Below, piece after piece: positions 1 through 7,395 of a stretch of DNA of 34,648 bases (position 1 is the stretch's first letter; each line of letters opens with the position of its first letter). Position numbers and translations under genes: made by a program. The notes beneath the pieces are model-generated. The model was not told where the DNA came from and made no database searches. It worked only from the letters and a program-made list of their open reading frames with translations. The stretch comes from CAJXMH01 sp040220135. Its GTDB lineage: Bacteria; Bacteroidota; Bacteroidia; Flavobacteriales_E; Vicingaceae. Location: NCBI GenBank assembly GCA_040220135.1, contig JAVJTT010000028.1, positions 1 through 34,648 on the forward strand, given 5' to 3'.

Positions 1-444
1 GATTGCAAAAGTTTCATTTTCTGATTGCAAAGATTTTGTACGGATAAAGGCTTTTCCTCTATTTGTCGTATTATCAATTCTTTCACAATCATTAGTCAGC
101 ATATAGCCCCCTAATTCTTTCCACAAACTACGAGCGTAGTATACCGCAATCCCATCATAATAGGGGCACAATTCAGCAATCCTTCTTAGCTGATGCATTG
201 CTCCTTTGCTTAACGTGCTGTCTTGCTCATAAGTAGCAATTAAGGCATTTACTTGCATCAGTTTTTGGTCCATATTGGTACTTGTTGAGCTAGAATTTGA
301 GCTTCTACCTAATCTAATTCCCATAGAGCTTTGTTTCATACTGTCTAAAAAAGGCTTCCAGCTTTTTTGTTGGGTTGATTTTGGCCGGCTATACATTAAG
401 TAGGGGTGGCGGGGATTGGCCTTATGTAATGCAGTATTGTTCAT
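1..444 (-). CDS. Unrecognised protein, 5' part only (runs off left edge)
   Basis: An open frame on the minus strand starts at the ATG at 444-442 and stays open for 148 codons to the window edge, so the C-terminus is missing. The protein begins MNNTALHKANPRHPYLMYSR, has a Ser/Thr-rich stretch at about residues 46-57 and then a mostly helical region. No signal peptide or membrane segment is visible and I recognise no family. It is downstream of the 167-bp repeat array on this strand and has no obvious promoter; the nearest -7-like box upstream of its start has one mismatch. The uninterrupted frame with normal codon use supports a real gene, but its function is unknown. Confidence 0.6.
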   Translation of the reverse strand, partial: MNNTALHKANPRHPYLMYSRPKSTQQKSWKPFLDSMKQSSMGIRLGRSSNSSSTSTNMDQKLMQVNALIATYEQDSTLSKGAMHQLRRIAELCPYYDGIAVYYARSLWKELGGYMLTNDCERIDNTTNRGKAFIRTKSLQSENETFAI

Positions 445-495
445 TTTCCAGTTTCTAAATTAGGCTTTTTATTACTTTTTGGTTTTTTATTTGGT

Positions 496-628
496 GTGCA
501 AGACTTTTGTTTTCAAAAGCTTAAAGGTTTTCATGGGATGTTTTGTCAGTTTGACTAAACAATTTACAAATCAACAGATCGCTTCGTCGTGCCTCCTCGC
601 GATGACGTTTCAATTGGCAGTCATTGCG
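496..628. repeat. Left partial unit of the 167-bp repeat
   Basis: About 77 bp (496-572) match the right-hand part of the 167-bp unit repeated at 986-1536, including a CTTTTG/CAAAAG hairpin (504-519) and the GGGATGTTTTGTCAGTTTGA stretch. They are followed by the 56-bp head of the next unit (573-628), which is identical to 986-1041. After 628 the unit is interrupted by the GIY-YIG segment. The rest of 445-668 holds no other feature that I can see. Confidence 0.8.
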
Positions 629-657
629 AGTGGAATGTAATGGAGCGAAGCAATCTG
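620..657 (-). repeat. Inverted copy of the repeat head
   Basis: GTCATTGCGAG (620-630) followed by CGAAGCAATCTG (646-657) is the reverse-complement form of the CAGATCGCTTCG...GCGATGACG head at 575-607. The inner stem pairs ATTGC with GCAAT, whereas the forward copies pair ATCGC with GCGAT: a compensated change that keeps the stem. The central bases between the stems differ from the other copies. Confidence 0.65.
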
Positions 658-668
658 TTCATTGATTG

Positions 669-956
669 TTAGTTCCAATGCTCAGCTAAATCCTTCCAAT
701 CTTGGTTTTCTTTGTTAATAAGAGCCTCTTTTTTAGCTCTCGAACCGCCTTTTATTTGTTTTTCTCTACTAATTGCTTCTTTTGGGGAAGGAAAAACTTC
801 AAAATAAACCAGCTTATAACATTTGTACTTTGAAGTAAAGCCTTTAATCTCGCCACTTTTATGTTCTGATACCCTTCTCTCTAAATCGTTTGTCATGCCG
901 GTATACAAAACGGTGTTGTTTTTATTGGTCATCAAATAGACATACATTCTTTTCAT
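669..956 (-). CDS. Small GIY-YIG nuclease-domain protein
   Basis: A 95-residue protein that is essentially one GIY-YIG domain of the URI/YhbQ size class. The YVY motif is at residues 5-7 and YTG at 18-20. The arginine of the LERR segment (R27) and the metal-binding glutamate in AISREKQIKG (E65) are both present, so the nuclease core looks intact. There is no separate DNA-binding domain. The start at 956 (MKRMYVY) is chosen because it gives a full N-terminus; M4 is an alternative. The gene sits alone inside a repeat array and is flanked by repeat copies, suggesting a selfish or repeat-associated role rather than a housekeeping one. Domain assignment is firm; biological substrate is unknown. 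Confidence 0.9.
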   Translation of the reverse strand: MKRMYVYLMTNKNNTVLYTGMTNDLERRVSEHKSGEIKGFTSKYKCYKLVYFEVFPSPKEAISREKQIKGGSRAKKEALINKENQDWKDLAEHWN

Positions 957-985
957 CTAATTAAACTACGAAATTCAAATCATTA

Positions 986-1536
986 AACAGATCGCTTCGT
1001 CGTGCCTCCTCGCGATGACGTTTCAATTGGCAGTCATTGCGTTCAACACTTTCGTACAGATCACCTCACCCTTGTAGAAGACCTTTTTGCTTTCAAAATC
1101 TGGAAGGTTTTCTTGGGATGTTTTATCAGTTTGACTGGATAGTTTACAAGTCAACAGATCGCTTCGTCGTGCCTCCTCGCGATGACGTTTTAATTGGCAG
1201 TCATTGCGTTCACCACTTTCTTACAGATCACCTCACCATAGTAGAAGACCTTTTGGTTTTCAAAAGCTGAAATGTTTTCATGGGATGTTTTGTCAGTTTG
1301 ATTAAACAATTTACAAATCAACAGATAGCTTCGTCGTGCCTCCTCGCGATGACGTTTAAAAGGGCAGTCATTGCGTTCACCACTTTCGTACAGATCACCT
1401 CACCATAATAGAAGACCTTTTGGTTTTCAAAAGCTGGAAGGTTTTCTTGGGATGTTTTATCAGTTTGACTAAACAACTTACAAATCAGCAGATCGCTTCG
1501 TCGTGCCTCCTCGCGATGACGTTTCAATGGGCAGTC
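986..1536. repeat. Tandem array, 167-bp period, three full units and one partial
   Basis: Unit starts fall at 986, 1153, 1320 and 1487, exactly 167 bp apart; the last unit is cut off at about 1536. Each unit begins with the conserved head CAGATCGCTTCG...GCGATGACG, whose ATCGC/GCGAT arms flank 16 bp. This is followed by GCAGTCATTGCG, CAGATCACCTCACC, a CTTTTG/CAAAAG hairpin and a T-rich tail. Units differ by scattered substitutions; the third has AGATAGC in the head, which breaks one stem arm. Short open frames across the array are repeat-derived and not genes. Together with 957-985 and the terminator this accounts for the whole 957-1608 gap. Confidence 0.9.
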
Positions 1537-1550
1537 TAACGCAACAAAAC

Positions 1551-1586
1551 AAAAAAGCCCCTCCTTGACTAAATCGAGGAGAGGCT
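1551..1586 (-). terminator. Rho-independent terminator of the M16 peptidase gene
   Basis: Read on the minus strand, AGCCTCTCCT and AGGAGGGGCT form a 10-bp stem with one wobble pair and an 11-nt loop, followed by six T. It lies 23 bp past the stop codon at 1609 and separates that gene from the repeat array. Confidence 0.85.
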
Positions 1587-1608
1587 TTGTATAAAAGTTT
1601 GGCTTAGT

Positions 1609-4545
1609 TTAGTAACCAAATACTTCTTCTAAGGTTAATTGAGTCAATGGGCCGTATTCTTTTAAAGCGGTCATGTCTACTCGGTCTTTCTTGCCAATCA
1701 CCATAATGTTGTAGGCACTGTTTTTTACATAGCTTTCATGAAAGTTCTTCAAGTCTGCCATGGTCATGGTGGGTACTGCTTGGTAAACATCTTCTCTTAA
1801 GTCATGGTCAAGTCCTCTGCGAAGCGCAGTCTCATAGTTCCACAATTTAGAAGAACGAGTAATACGCTCGGTTCTAATTTTTTCTAAAGCTGCTTTTTTC
1901 GCTAATTCAAAGCTCTTCTCTGACTCTGGCATGTTGTTCAACAGCTCTGTCATTCCGGCCATGGCTTCTTTTAATTTGTCGGCTTGTGTGCCAATGTAAG
2001 CCATTACATAATGCGACTTAGAAGAATCACCCGGGCTTCTGAAAACAGAATAAACCGAATACGCAAGGGCTTTTGACTCTCTCATTTCTTGGAAAACAAT
2101 AGAACCCATTCCGCCACCGAAATACTCATTGTAAATGGCTGCAGCGGCAACTGTTTCAGGATTGTACATTTCCTTTTTAGAAAGCATGTAGATCTCTGCT
2201 TGTTTCATGTCGTAATCCACAAAGTAAACCTTATTGTTTCCAGTTTCTTGCTCTACAAAATCAATCGCCTCCGGTAATGGCTTTAATTCGGCAGGAGCAT
2301 TGTGCTTGCTTTTAATGGTTTCCGCCAATTCTTGGTTGCTTAGCGGTCCATAATAAAGTACACGGTGCTCGTAGCTGTTCAAAGATTTGATCTTTTCAAT
2401 TAAGGCAGAAGCTTGTAAAGCCATTAATTCTTCTTTCGACAAAATGTTTTTGAAAGGAGAATTTGGTCCGTACTGTCCGTAAGCAGCCATGGCACCAAAC
2501 AAAATGTTTCCTTTGTTTAGTTTAGCATCTGCACGCTCTTTCAATTTGTTAGAAACCATGTTTTTCAAAGCTTCTTCTTCTGGCTGAGCGTCGGCAAGTA
2601 GGTGCTCAAACAATTTCATGCCTTCTTCTAGGTTCTCATTTAAACCGGAAAGGGTAACATAGATTCTTTCATTCGATGCAAAGACATCAAACTCGCAACC
2701 GATCTTGTAAAACTCTTGCTGAATTTCAGCCGGAGAATACTTAGAGGTTCCCAAAAACGGTAAATACTCAATGGCAATGCCCATGGCTTTGTCGTTATTG
2801 GTTCCCATATCAAAAACGTAATACAGACTAAACAAGTCGTTGGATTCGTTTTCTATGCTACGAACCACGATTCCGTTTTCAAGCGTAGATTCGTTAATGT
2901 CTTTCTTGTAATCTAAGAAAAGCGGATTGATCTCTTTTACCGCCATGCTTGAAACTTCTTTCAAGAAAGGAGAAGCATCGTCTCGGTTCACTTCAATTGG
3001 CGTGATCTTTGGTTTTTCAACTTCTTTTACCGATATGTCTTCACCGGTGCGCTTGTAAACGGCTACGTAATTGTTCTTGTAGTTCTCTTTGGCAAAGTTG
3101 ACAATCTCTTCTTTGGTGATCTTCGCTAAGGCATCAATTTCGTGCACTTCTTCTTCCCAATCGCGTTTTTGAATAAAAGCATTGATCATCATGCTTGTTC
3201 TACCACGGTTGTATTCATTCCGACGAATGCGGCTCAATTTTAAATCGTTGATTACTGCATTGGGCAACCAATCAGCAAAAGCACCGGCTTTTAAGCTATC
3301 TATTTGTGCTAAAAGTAAATCCTTTACTTCTTCAAGGCTTTGACCTTGCTTCGGTGAGCCGTATAGCATGTGCGTTGAATAATCAGACAAAATGTAAGTA
3401 AAGGAGCCGGAACCCAATACTTTTTGTTGTTGATTAAGGTTTAGGTCAATTAAACCAGCTGCACGGTTGGCTAAGATCATGTCGCACATTTGGATCATGC
3501 GAGATTCACGACTGTCCACCCCATCAAATCGATAAGCTATTCTCATCGCCTCTGCATCAGGTCCAACTACTTCTTCAACAATAGGTTCAGTAATCGGCTC
3601 TTCTTTTGCTACTTTAAATTCTGGCACTTCACTGCGTTCAAATGAGCCAAACTTTTCCTTGATCATTTCAATCACTTGGTCGGGATCAAAATCACCCGCT
3701 AAGCAAATGGCCATGTTGTTGGGTACATAATAGGTATCAAAGTATTTTTTGATTTCCTGAATCGAAGGATTTTTCAAATGATCGATTGTACCGATGGTAG
3801 TTTGCTGTCCGTATTGGTGATTAGGGAACAAATTACGCAGGGTGGCATACCACATTTTTCTAGAATCACTATCTAAAGTTCTGTTCTTTTCTTCATAAAC
3901 TGCTTCTAATTCGGTGTGGAAAAGTCTCATCTGAGGGTTTCTGAAACGCTCTGCTTCAACGGTTAACCATTTGTCTAATTGGTTGGTTGGTATGTCATTT
4001 ACATAAACTGTGCGCTCTTGCGAAGTATAAGCGTTGGTTCCTTTCGCACCCATTTCGGATACCATTTTGTCATATTCGTTGGCAATAGCAAAAGTGGATG
4101 CCAATTGAGAAACACTATCAATTTGAGCATAGATGTTCTTGCGAGCCATCTCATCTTTGGTATTGCGATAAACTTCGTACAAGCTATCTATTTGAAGCAA
4201 AAGGGGTGCTTCTTTTGAGTAATCAGATGAACCAAATTTATCGGTGCCTTTGAACAGCATGTGTTCCAAATAGTGGGCAAGCCCGGTAGCAGTAGCTGGG
4301 TCGTTCTTACTTCCTGCCCGAATGGCAATGGAAGTTTGCACTCTCGGTTCTTCTTGGTTTACCGATAAGTAAACTTTTAAACCATTATCAAGGGTATAGA
4401 TCCGTGTGTTGGTTGGGTCGTTTTCAATGGTTTTGTACTCTTTCTTTGCCGTCTCGCTTTGCTTTTCGGCTTTGTTGCCACAAGCAAACCATAGCATACT
4501 TGCTAATACAAGTGTAAAGATTTGGGTTATCTTCTTGATATTCAT
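1609..4545 (-). CDS. M16 family zinc peptidase, two-domain, probable lipoprotein
   Basis: A 978-residue insulinase/pitrilysin-type metallopeptidase. The inverted zinc motif H91-Y-L-E94-H95 is followed by the ELEAVYEEKNRTLD segment that carries the third ligand. The C-terminal half is a second M16 fold without a zinc motif, as expected of the inactive partner domain. The start at 4545 (MNIKKITQIF) is preferred to the longer frame, which would run back into dnaX: it gives a signal peptide of about 21 residues ending in Cys22 (LWFACGNK). The lipobox is not canonical, so a membrane-anchored periplasmic lipoprotein is likely but not certain. Role: degradation of peptides in the envelope. The gene follows dnaX with a 103-bp gap and ends at a clear terminator. 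Confidence 0.93.
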   Translation of the reverse strand: MNIKKITQIFTLVLASMLWFACGNKAEKQSETAKKEYKTIENDPTNTRIYTLDNGLKVYLSVNQEEPRVQTSIAIRAGSKNDPATATGLAHYLEHMLFKGTDKFGSSDYSKEAPLLLQIDSLYEVYRNTKDEMARKNIYAQIDSVSQLASTFAIANEYDKMVSEMGAKGTNAYTSQERTVYVNDIPTNQLDKWLTVEAERFRNPQMRLFHTELEAVYEEKNRTLDSDSRKMWYATLRNLFPNHQYGQQTTIGTIDHLKNPSIQEIKKYFDTYYVPNNMAICLAGDFDPDQVIEMIKEKFGSFERSEVPEFKVAKEEPITEPIVEEVVGPDAEAMRIAYRFDGVDSRESRMIQMCDMILANRAAGLIDLNLNQQQKVLGSGSFTYILSDYSTHMLYGSPKQGQSLEEVKDLLLAQIDSLKAGAFADWLPNAVINDLKLSRIRRNEYNRGRTSMMINAFIQKRDWEEEVHEIDALAKITKEEIVNFAKENYKNNYVAVYKRTGEDISVKEVEKPKITPIEVNRDDASPFLKEVSSMAVKEINPLFLDYKKDINESTLENGIVVRSIENESNDLFSLYYVFDMGTNNDKAMGIAIEYLPFLGTSKYSPAEIQQEFYKIGCEFDVFASNERIYVTLSGLNENLEEGMKLFEHLLADAQPEEEALKNMVSNKLKERADAKLNKGNILFGAMAAYGQYGPNSPFKNILSKEELMALQASALIEKIKSLNSYEHRVLYYGPLSNQELAETIKSKHNAPAELKPLPEAIDFVEQETGNNKVYFVDYDMKQAEIYMLSKKEMYNPETVAAAAIYNEYFGGGMGSIVFQEMRESKALAYSVYSVFRSPGDSSKSHYVMAYIGTQADKLKEAMAGMTELLNNMPESEKSFELAKKAALEKIRTERITRSSKLWNYETALRRGLDHDLREDVYQAVPTMTMADLKNFHESYVKNSAYNIMVIGKKDRVDMTALKEYGPLTQLTLEEVFGY

Positions 4546-4648
4546 GAAATTGTATTTAGTTAGGATTATTGAAGCGCCTAAATTAGAGAATCTTAAGCGA
4601 TAATTTGAAAGAGTTTGATAAACGGAAAAAGGAACTTTACCGCTAAGC

Positions 4649-6565
4649 TTAGAAAAAGTCCAAGTCAAATTCTTTTTTCAGCTTTAAAAGAATGGGGTTT
4701 TCTTCGGCCAATTTTTCAAACTTTTCTTCCGGGGTGTAGGCTTTCTTTTGCTTTTTGTCCTTTACTATTTTCAGATGCAGCTCAATCAAGCCATTTTTGA
4801 GCTTCTTGCGCAGGAAGTCGTGAATATCACCCCGCTTTAAAGTCATTTCTTCCAGCTGACTTTTGTTGTCAACCCGCAAGCCAATCTGGTAATTGTCCAT
4901 CAGCACTACTTTGTGTGTAGTCATGGCTGCGTAAATCATAGAGCTTCCCTCTGCGTTAGCTTCTTTGATTTTTTCTGCTAAAGTTTGCCAGGTTTTTAGA
5001 AATACCTCTTCCGTAAAGTCTTCCCTTTGTTCAGTTACATAAGCCGACTTGGCTTTTTCCTCTGCTTTGGCCTCTTCTTCTTGTGTTAGTTTGCTTATGG
5101 AAAGGGTAGAGGTTTTGGCCCGTTGTGCTTTGAGCTTAGCAAATTTGTCAAGTCCGTTATTTTGTGGTGGTTTTTCTGCTTTCTCTTCTGCTTTGGGTTC
5201 CTTAACTTGACTTGTCTCTTGGACTTCTTTTTTCGCTTGATCAAGCGGGGCTGCTTGAGTTTCAGTTTCAACAGCAGGAGTAGGCTTAGGCTCAGACTTT
5301 TCTACGGCCTCTTCTTTTTGCTTTTCTTGAAGCGGTTCTTTGTTTGTTTGAGGAGGAGCTGTTTCAGATTTTTGTGCATTATCTTTTACAGCAGTTGGGC
5401 TTTCGCTGCCTTGAGGCAATTCCTCTACGGATTTTATTCTAGGCTTTTTTTTTTCAGGCAATTGAGCATTTGGACTCCTCAGAGAAGCCATTTGCATCAA
5501 GCTTAACTCGACTAAAAGTCGTTGGTTTTTGCTGCCTTTATATTGCACATCGCAAGTACGGCAAACCTCCATGGCTTGCATTAAAAAGTTTGTTTCGCAG
5601 TTTTTGGCTTGTTGGTGGTATTTTTCTCGAATATTTTTTCCTACCTCCAATAAAGTTAAGGTCTGCTCATCTTGACAAACCAATAGGTTCCTAAAATGCG
5701 AGGCTAAGCCGTTGATAAACAAATGGCCGTCGAAGCCCTTGGTTAATACCTCATTAAAGAGCAGCAATACTTCCGAAATATGGCTTTGTAATAAGTGGTC
5801 GGTGCATCGGAAATAATAATCGTAATCGAGAATGTTGAGGTTTTCGATCACAGCTTCATAGCTTAGCTTATTGCCGGAAAAACTTACCAATTGATCAAAG
5901 ATGGAAAGGGCATCTCGCAAAGCACCATCTGCTTTTTCAGCGATCATGTGCAAGGCTTCTTCTTCCGCTTCAATGGTTTCTTCTTTGGCAATGTAGGCCA
6001 AATGGTCGGCGATGTCTTCTACTCCAATGCGATGAAAGTCAAAGATCTGACAACGCGATAAAATGGTAGGAATGATCTTGTGCTTTTCAGTAGTAGCCAA
6101 AATAAAGATGGCATGAGCGGGAGGCTCTTCCAAAGTTTTCAAAAAGGCATTAAAGGCACTTTTGGAAAGCATGTGAACCTCATCGATAATGTACACCTTG
6201 TATGAGCCAATTTGTGGCGCAAATCGCACTTGATCGGTGAGGTTGCGAATGTCATCTACCGAATTATTGGAGGCGGCATCTAACTCATAAATGTTAAGCG
6301 AACTACCTTCGTTAAAACCCTTGCAAGAATCACATTCGTTGCAGGCTTCCATTTGCTCTGTTCTATTAAAACAGTTGATCGTTTTGGCTAAAATTCGGGC
6401 ACAAGTAGTTTTTCCTACTCCTCTAGATCCACAAAACAAAAAGGCTTGCGCCAAATGATCTGTTTTGATGGCGTTTTTTAAGGTGTTGGTAATCGATTGC
6501 TGCCCAACTACAGAGTTAAATGTAGTAGGACGGTACTTTCTAGCTGAAACAACAAAATCTCCCAT
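4649..6565 (-). CDS. dnaX: DNA polymerase III subunits gamma/tau
   Basis: The clamp-loader ATPase of the replisome. With the ATG start at 6565 (MGDFVVSARKYRPTTF) the protein has 638 residues; a TTG two codons upstream is less likely. Visible are Walker A GSRGVGKT (about 46-53), the four-cysteine zinc module (C65, C75, C78, C81), Walker B IIDEVH with D128 and E129, and the sensor segment LSRC near 170. The AAA+ part and collar run to about residue 365. A long Glu/Lys/Pro-rich linker follows (about 375-500), then the tau-type C-terminal domain ending LKKEFDLDFF. An A10 tract sits exactly at the start of the linker (see separate entry), so this gene may make both a short gamma and the full tau form. 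It is divergent from the rpsF operon. Confidence 0.97.
   Translation of the reverse strand: MGDFVVSARKYRPTTFNSVVGQQSITNTLKNAIKTDHLAQAFLFCGSRGVGKTTCARILAKTINCFNRTEQMEACNECDSCKGFNEGSSLNIYELDAASNNSVDDIRNLTDQVRFAPQIGSYKVYIIDEVHMLSKSAFNAFLKTLEEPPAHAIFILATTEKHKIIPTILSRCQIFDFHRIGVEDIADHLAYIAKEETIEAEEEALHMIAEKADGALRDALSIFDQLVSFSGNKLSYEAVIENLNILDYDYYFRCTDHLLQSHISEVLLLFNEVLTKGFDGHLFINGLASHFRNLLVCQDEQTLTLLEVGKNIREKYHQQAKNCETNFLMQAMEVCRTCDVQYKGSKNQRLLVELSLMQMASLRSPNAQLPEKKKPRIKSVEELPQGSESPTAVKDNAQKSETAPPQTNKEPLQEKQKEEAVEKSEPKPTPAVETETQAAPLDQAKKEVQETSQVKEPKAEEKAEKPPQNNGLDKFAKLKAQRAKTSTLSISKLTQEEEAKAEEKAKSAYVTEQREDFTEEVFLKTWQTLAEKIKEANAEGSSMIYAAMTTHKVVLMDNYQIGLRVDNKSQLEEMTLKRGDIHDFLRKKLKNGLIELHLKIVKDKKQKKAYTPEEKFEKLAEENPILLKLKKEFDLDFF
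5439..5454 (-). promoter_or_regulatory. Candidate dnaX recoding site (A10 slippery tract plus stop)
   Basis: On the coding strand the codons are GAA AAA AAA AAG CCT AGA ATA. This is an uninterrupted run of ten A (5454-5445) containing A_AAA_AAG in the zero frame. A -1 shift, or one extra A in the transcript, reads GCC then TAG at 5441-5439 and would give a protein of about 375 residues. A +1 shift, or one lost A, reads AGC CTA GAA TAA. Both alternative frames therefore stop at once, right after the ATPase/collar part. Confidence 0.6.
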
Positions 6566-6582
6566 GCTCAATTATCGTGAAG

Positions 6583-6590
6583 CAAAAGTA
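6583..6590 (-). promoter_or_regulatory. Possible -7 element upstream of dnaX
   Basis: TACTTTTG on the minus strand matches the Bacteroidota TAnnTTTG box exactly and lies 17 bp before the dnaX ATG. No TTG (-33) was found at the usual distance, so this is only a weak call. Confidence 0.35.
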
Positions 6591-6667
6591 CAATTTTGAC
6601 TAGGGTTAAGCAGGAAAACTTTTAAACAGCTTGCCTACATTTGTGATTCTTGTTCTGTCTACAACAC

Positions 6668-6697
6668 TTGTTTTCAAGCAAATATTTCTTATTTTTG
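6668..6697 (+). promoter_or_regulatory. Promoter of the rpsF-rpsR-rplI operon
   Basis: TTG at 6668-6670, a 19-bp spacer and TATTTTTG at 6690-6697 match the primary-sigma consensus TTG/TAnnTTTG of Bacteroidota. Transcription would begin near 6703, giving a leader of about 35 nt that includes the palindrome CCCAATTTTGGG. Confidence 0.65.
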
Positions 6698-6737
6698 CCG
6701 CCCCAATTTTGGGAAATAACTTATTAAATGTTTTACA

Positions 6738-7094
6738 ATGAGCAATCATTATGAGACTGTTTTCATTATAACTCCCGTTTTGTCTGCTGAGCAGGCGAAG
6801 GAAACAGTTGCCAGATTTAAAACTTTGTTGCTAGATAATGGCGCAAAAATTGAGAATGAGGAACACTGGGGCATGAAAAAATTGGCCTATCCCATTCAGA
6901 AAAAGTCAACCGGTTTTTACCAATTGTTTCAGTACGAGGCAGAAGGCGAATTTATCTCGAAGCTAGAACTAGCCTTCAAAAGAGATGAGCGCGTGATGCG
7001 ATTCTTAACTGTGAAGCTTGAAAAGCACGCACAAGAATATGCGAAGAAACGTATTGAGAAAAGAAAATCATCTGCTAAAGCAGAGAAAAAGTAA
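6738..7094 (+). CDS. rpsF: 30S ribosomal protein S6 (bS6)
   Basis: A 118-residue protein with the typical S6 opening (NHYETVFIITPVLS), the HWGMKKLAYPIQKKSTGFYQ core and the KRDERVMRFLTVKL segment. A Lys-rich tail follows that is common in this phylum. It binds 16S rRNA together with S18 on the platform of the small subunit. It is the first gene of an operon with rpsR (19-bp gap) and rplI; priB and ssb, present here in some other phyla, are absent. No Shine-Dalgarno precedes the ATG. In Bacteroidota S6 is one of the proteins reported to help sequester the anti-Shine-Dalgarno of 16S rRNA. Confidence 0.98.
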   Translation: MSNHYETVFIITPVLSAEQAKETVARFKTLLLDNGAKIENEEHWGMKKLAYPIQKKSTGFYQLFQYEAEGEFISKLELAFKRDERVMRFLTVKLEKHAQEYAKKRIEKRKSSAKAEKK

Positions 7095-7113
7095 AACTTA
7101 AAACTTAAGAACC

Positions 7114-7383
7114 ATGGCTGAAAACTCATCAGAAATTAGATACCTCAATCCACCGGCGATTGATGTAAAAAAAGAAAAATATTGTCGATTCAAGAAGAAT
7201 CGCATCAAATACATAGACTACAAAGACCCGGATTTCTTGTTGCAATTCGTAAATGAACAAGGTAAGTTATTGCCTCGTCGAATTACTGGTACATCTTTGA
7301 AGTACCAAAGAAAAGTGGCGCAAGCCATTAAAAGAGCACGTCATTTAGGCCTTATGCCTTATGTTGCTGATTTGTTAAAATAA
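7114..7383 (+). CDS. rpsR: 30S ribosomal protein S18 (bS18)
   Basis: An 89-residue protein with the S18 signature (CRFKKNRIKYIDYKD, then LPRRITGTSLKYQRKVAQAI and KRARHLGLMPYV). It pairs with S6 on the 30S platform. The start at 7114 (MAENSSEIRYLNPPAID) gives the usual family length and lies 19 bp past the rpsF stop. The stop codon TAA overlaps the first base of the Shine-Dalgarno of rplI, so termination here may help start rplI. Confidence 0.98.
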   Translation: MAENSSEIRYLNPPAIDVKKEKYCRFKKNRIKYIDYKDPDFLLQFVNEQGKLLPRRITGTSLKYQRKVAQAIKRARHLGLMPYVADLLK

Positions 7384-7388
7384 GGAGG
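7383..7388 (+). promoter_or_regulatory. Unusually strong Shine-Dalgarno of rplI
   Basis: AGGAGG ends 7 nt before the rplI ATG and shares a base with the rpsR stop codon. None of the other starts I inspected closely in this window has such a site, which fits the general scarcity of Shine-Dalgarno use in Bacteroidota and makes this one stand out. Confidence 0.75.
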
Positions 7389-7395
7389 ACAAGCG

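Larger units (their letters stand above)
573..1041 (-). mobile_element. Candidate GIY-YIG cassette between direct and inverted repeats
   Basis: The 56 bp at 573-628 and at 986-1041 are identical. Between them, the usual 111-bp spacer of the array is replaced by a 357-bp segment carrying the GIY-YIG gene. Right after the left direct repeat lies an inverted arm ending CGAAGCAATCTGTT (646-659). It faces AACAGATCGCTTCG at 986-999 and pairs at 13 of 14 positions. The nuclease gene is thus bracketed by inverted copies of the repeat head, 10 bp beyond its stop and 29 bp before its start. This resembles REP/RAYT arrangements in logic, though no transposase is present. Mobility is an inference from architecture. 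Confidence 0.4.

Noticed and set aside
575..1521. Regularly spaced 33-bp repeats that look like a CRISPR array
   Set aside because: The 'spacers' are themselves near-identical 134-bp copies of one sequence and no cas gene is near; it is a tandem repeat with a 167-bp unit.
1037..1527. Short open frames at 1037-1270 (+) and 1318-1527 (-)
   Set aside because: They are translations of the 167-bp repeat units, with no coding character or start context.
4546..4668. Extended N-terminus of the M16 peptidase into dnaX
   Set aside because: The extra 41 residues lack any signal character; the ATG at 4545 gives a proper lipoprotein-like signal peptide.
5123..5694. Plus-strand frames opposite dnaX, including a Leu/Phe-rich one
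   Set aside because: They are antisense shadows of the low-complexity Glu/Lys/Pro linker of dnaX.
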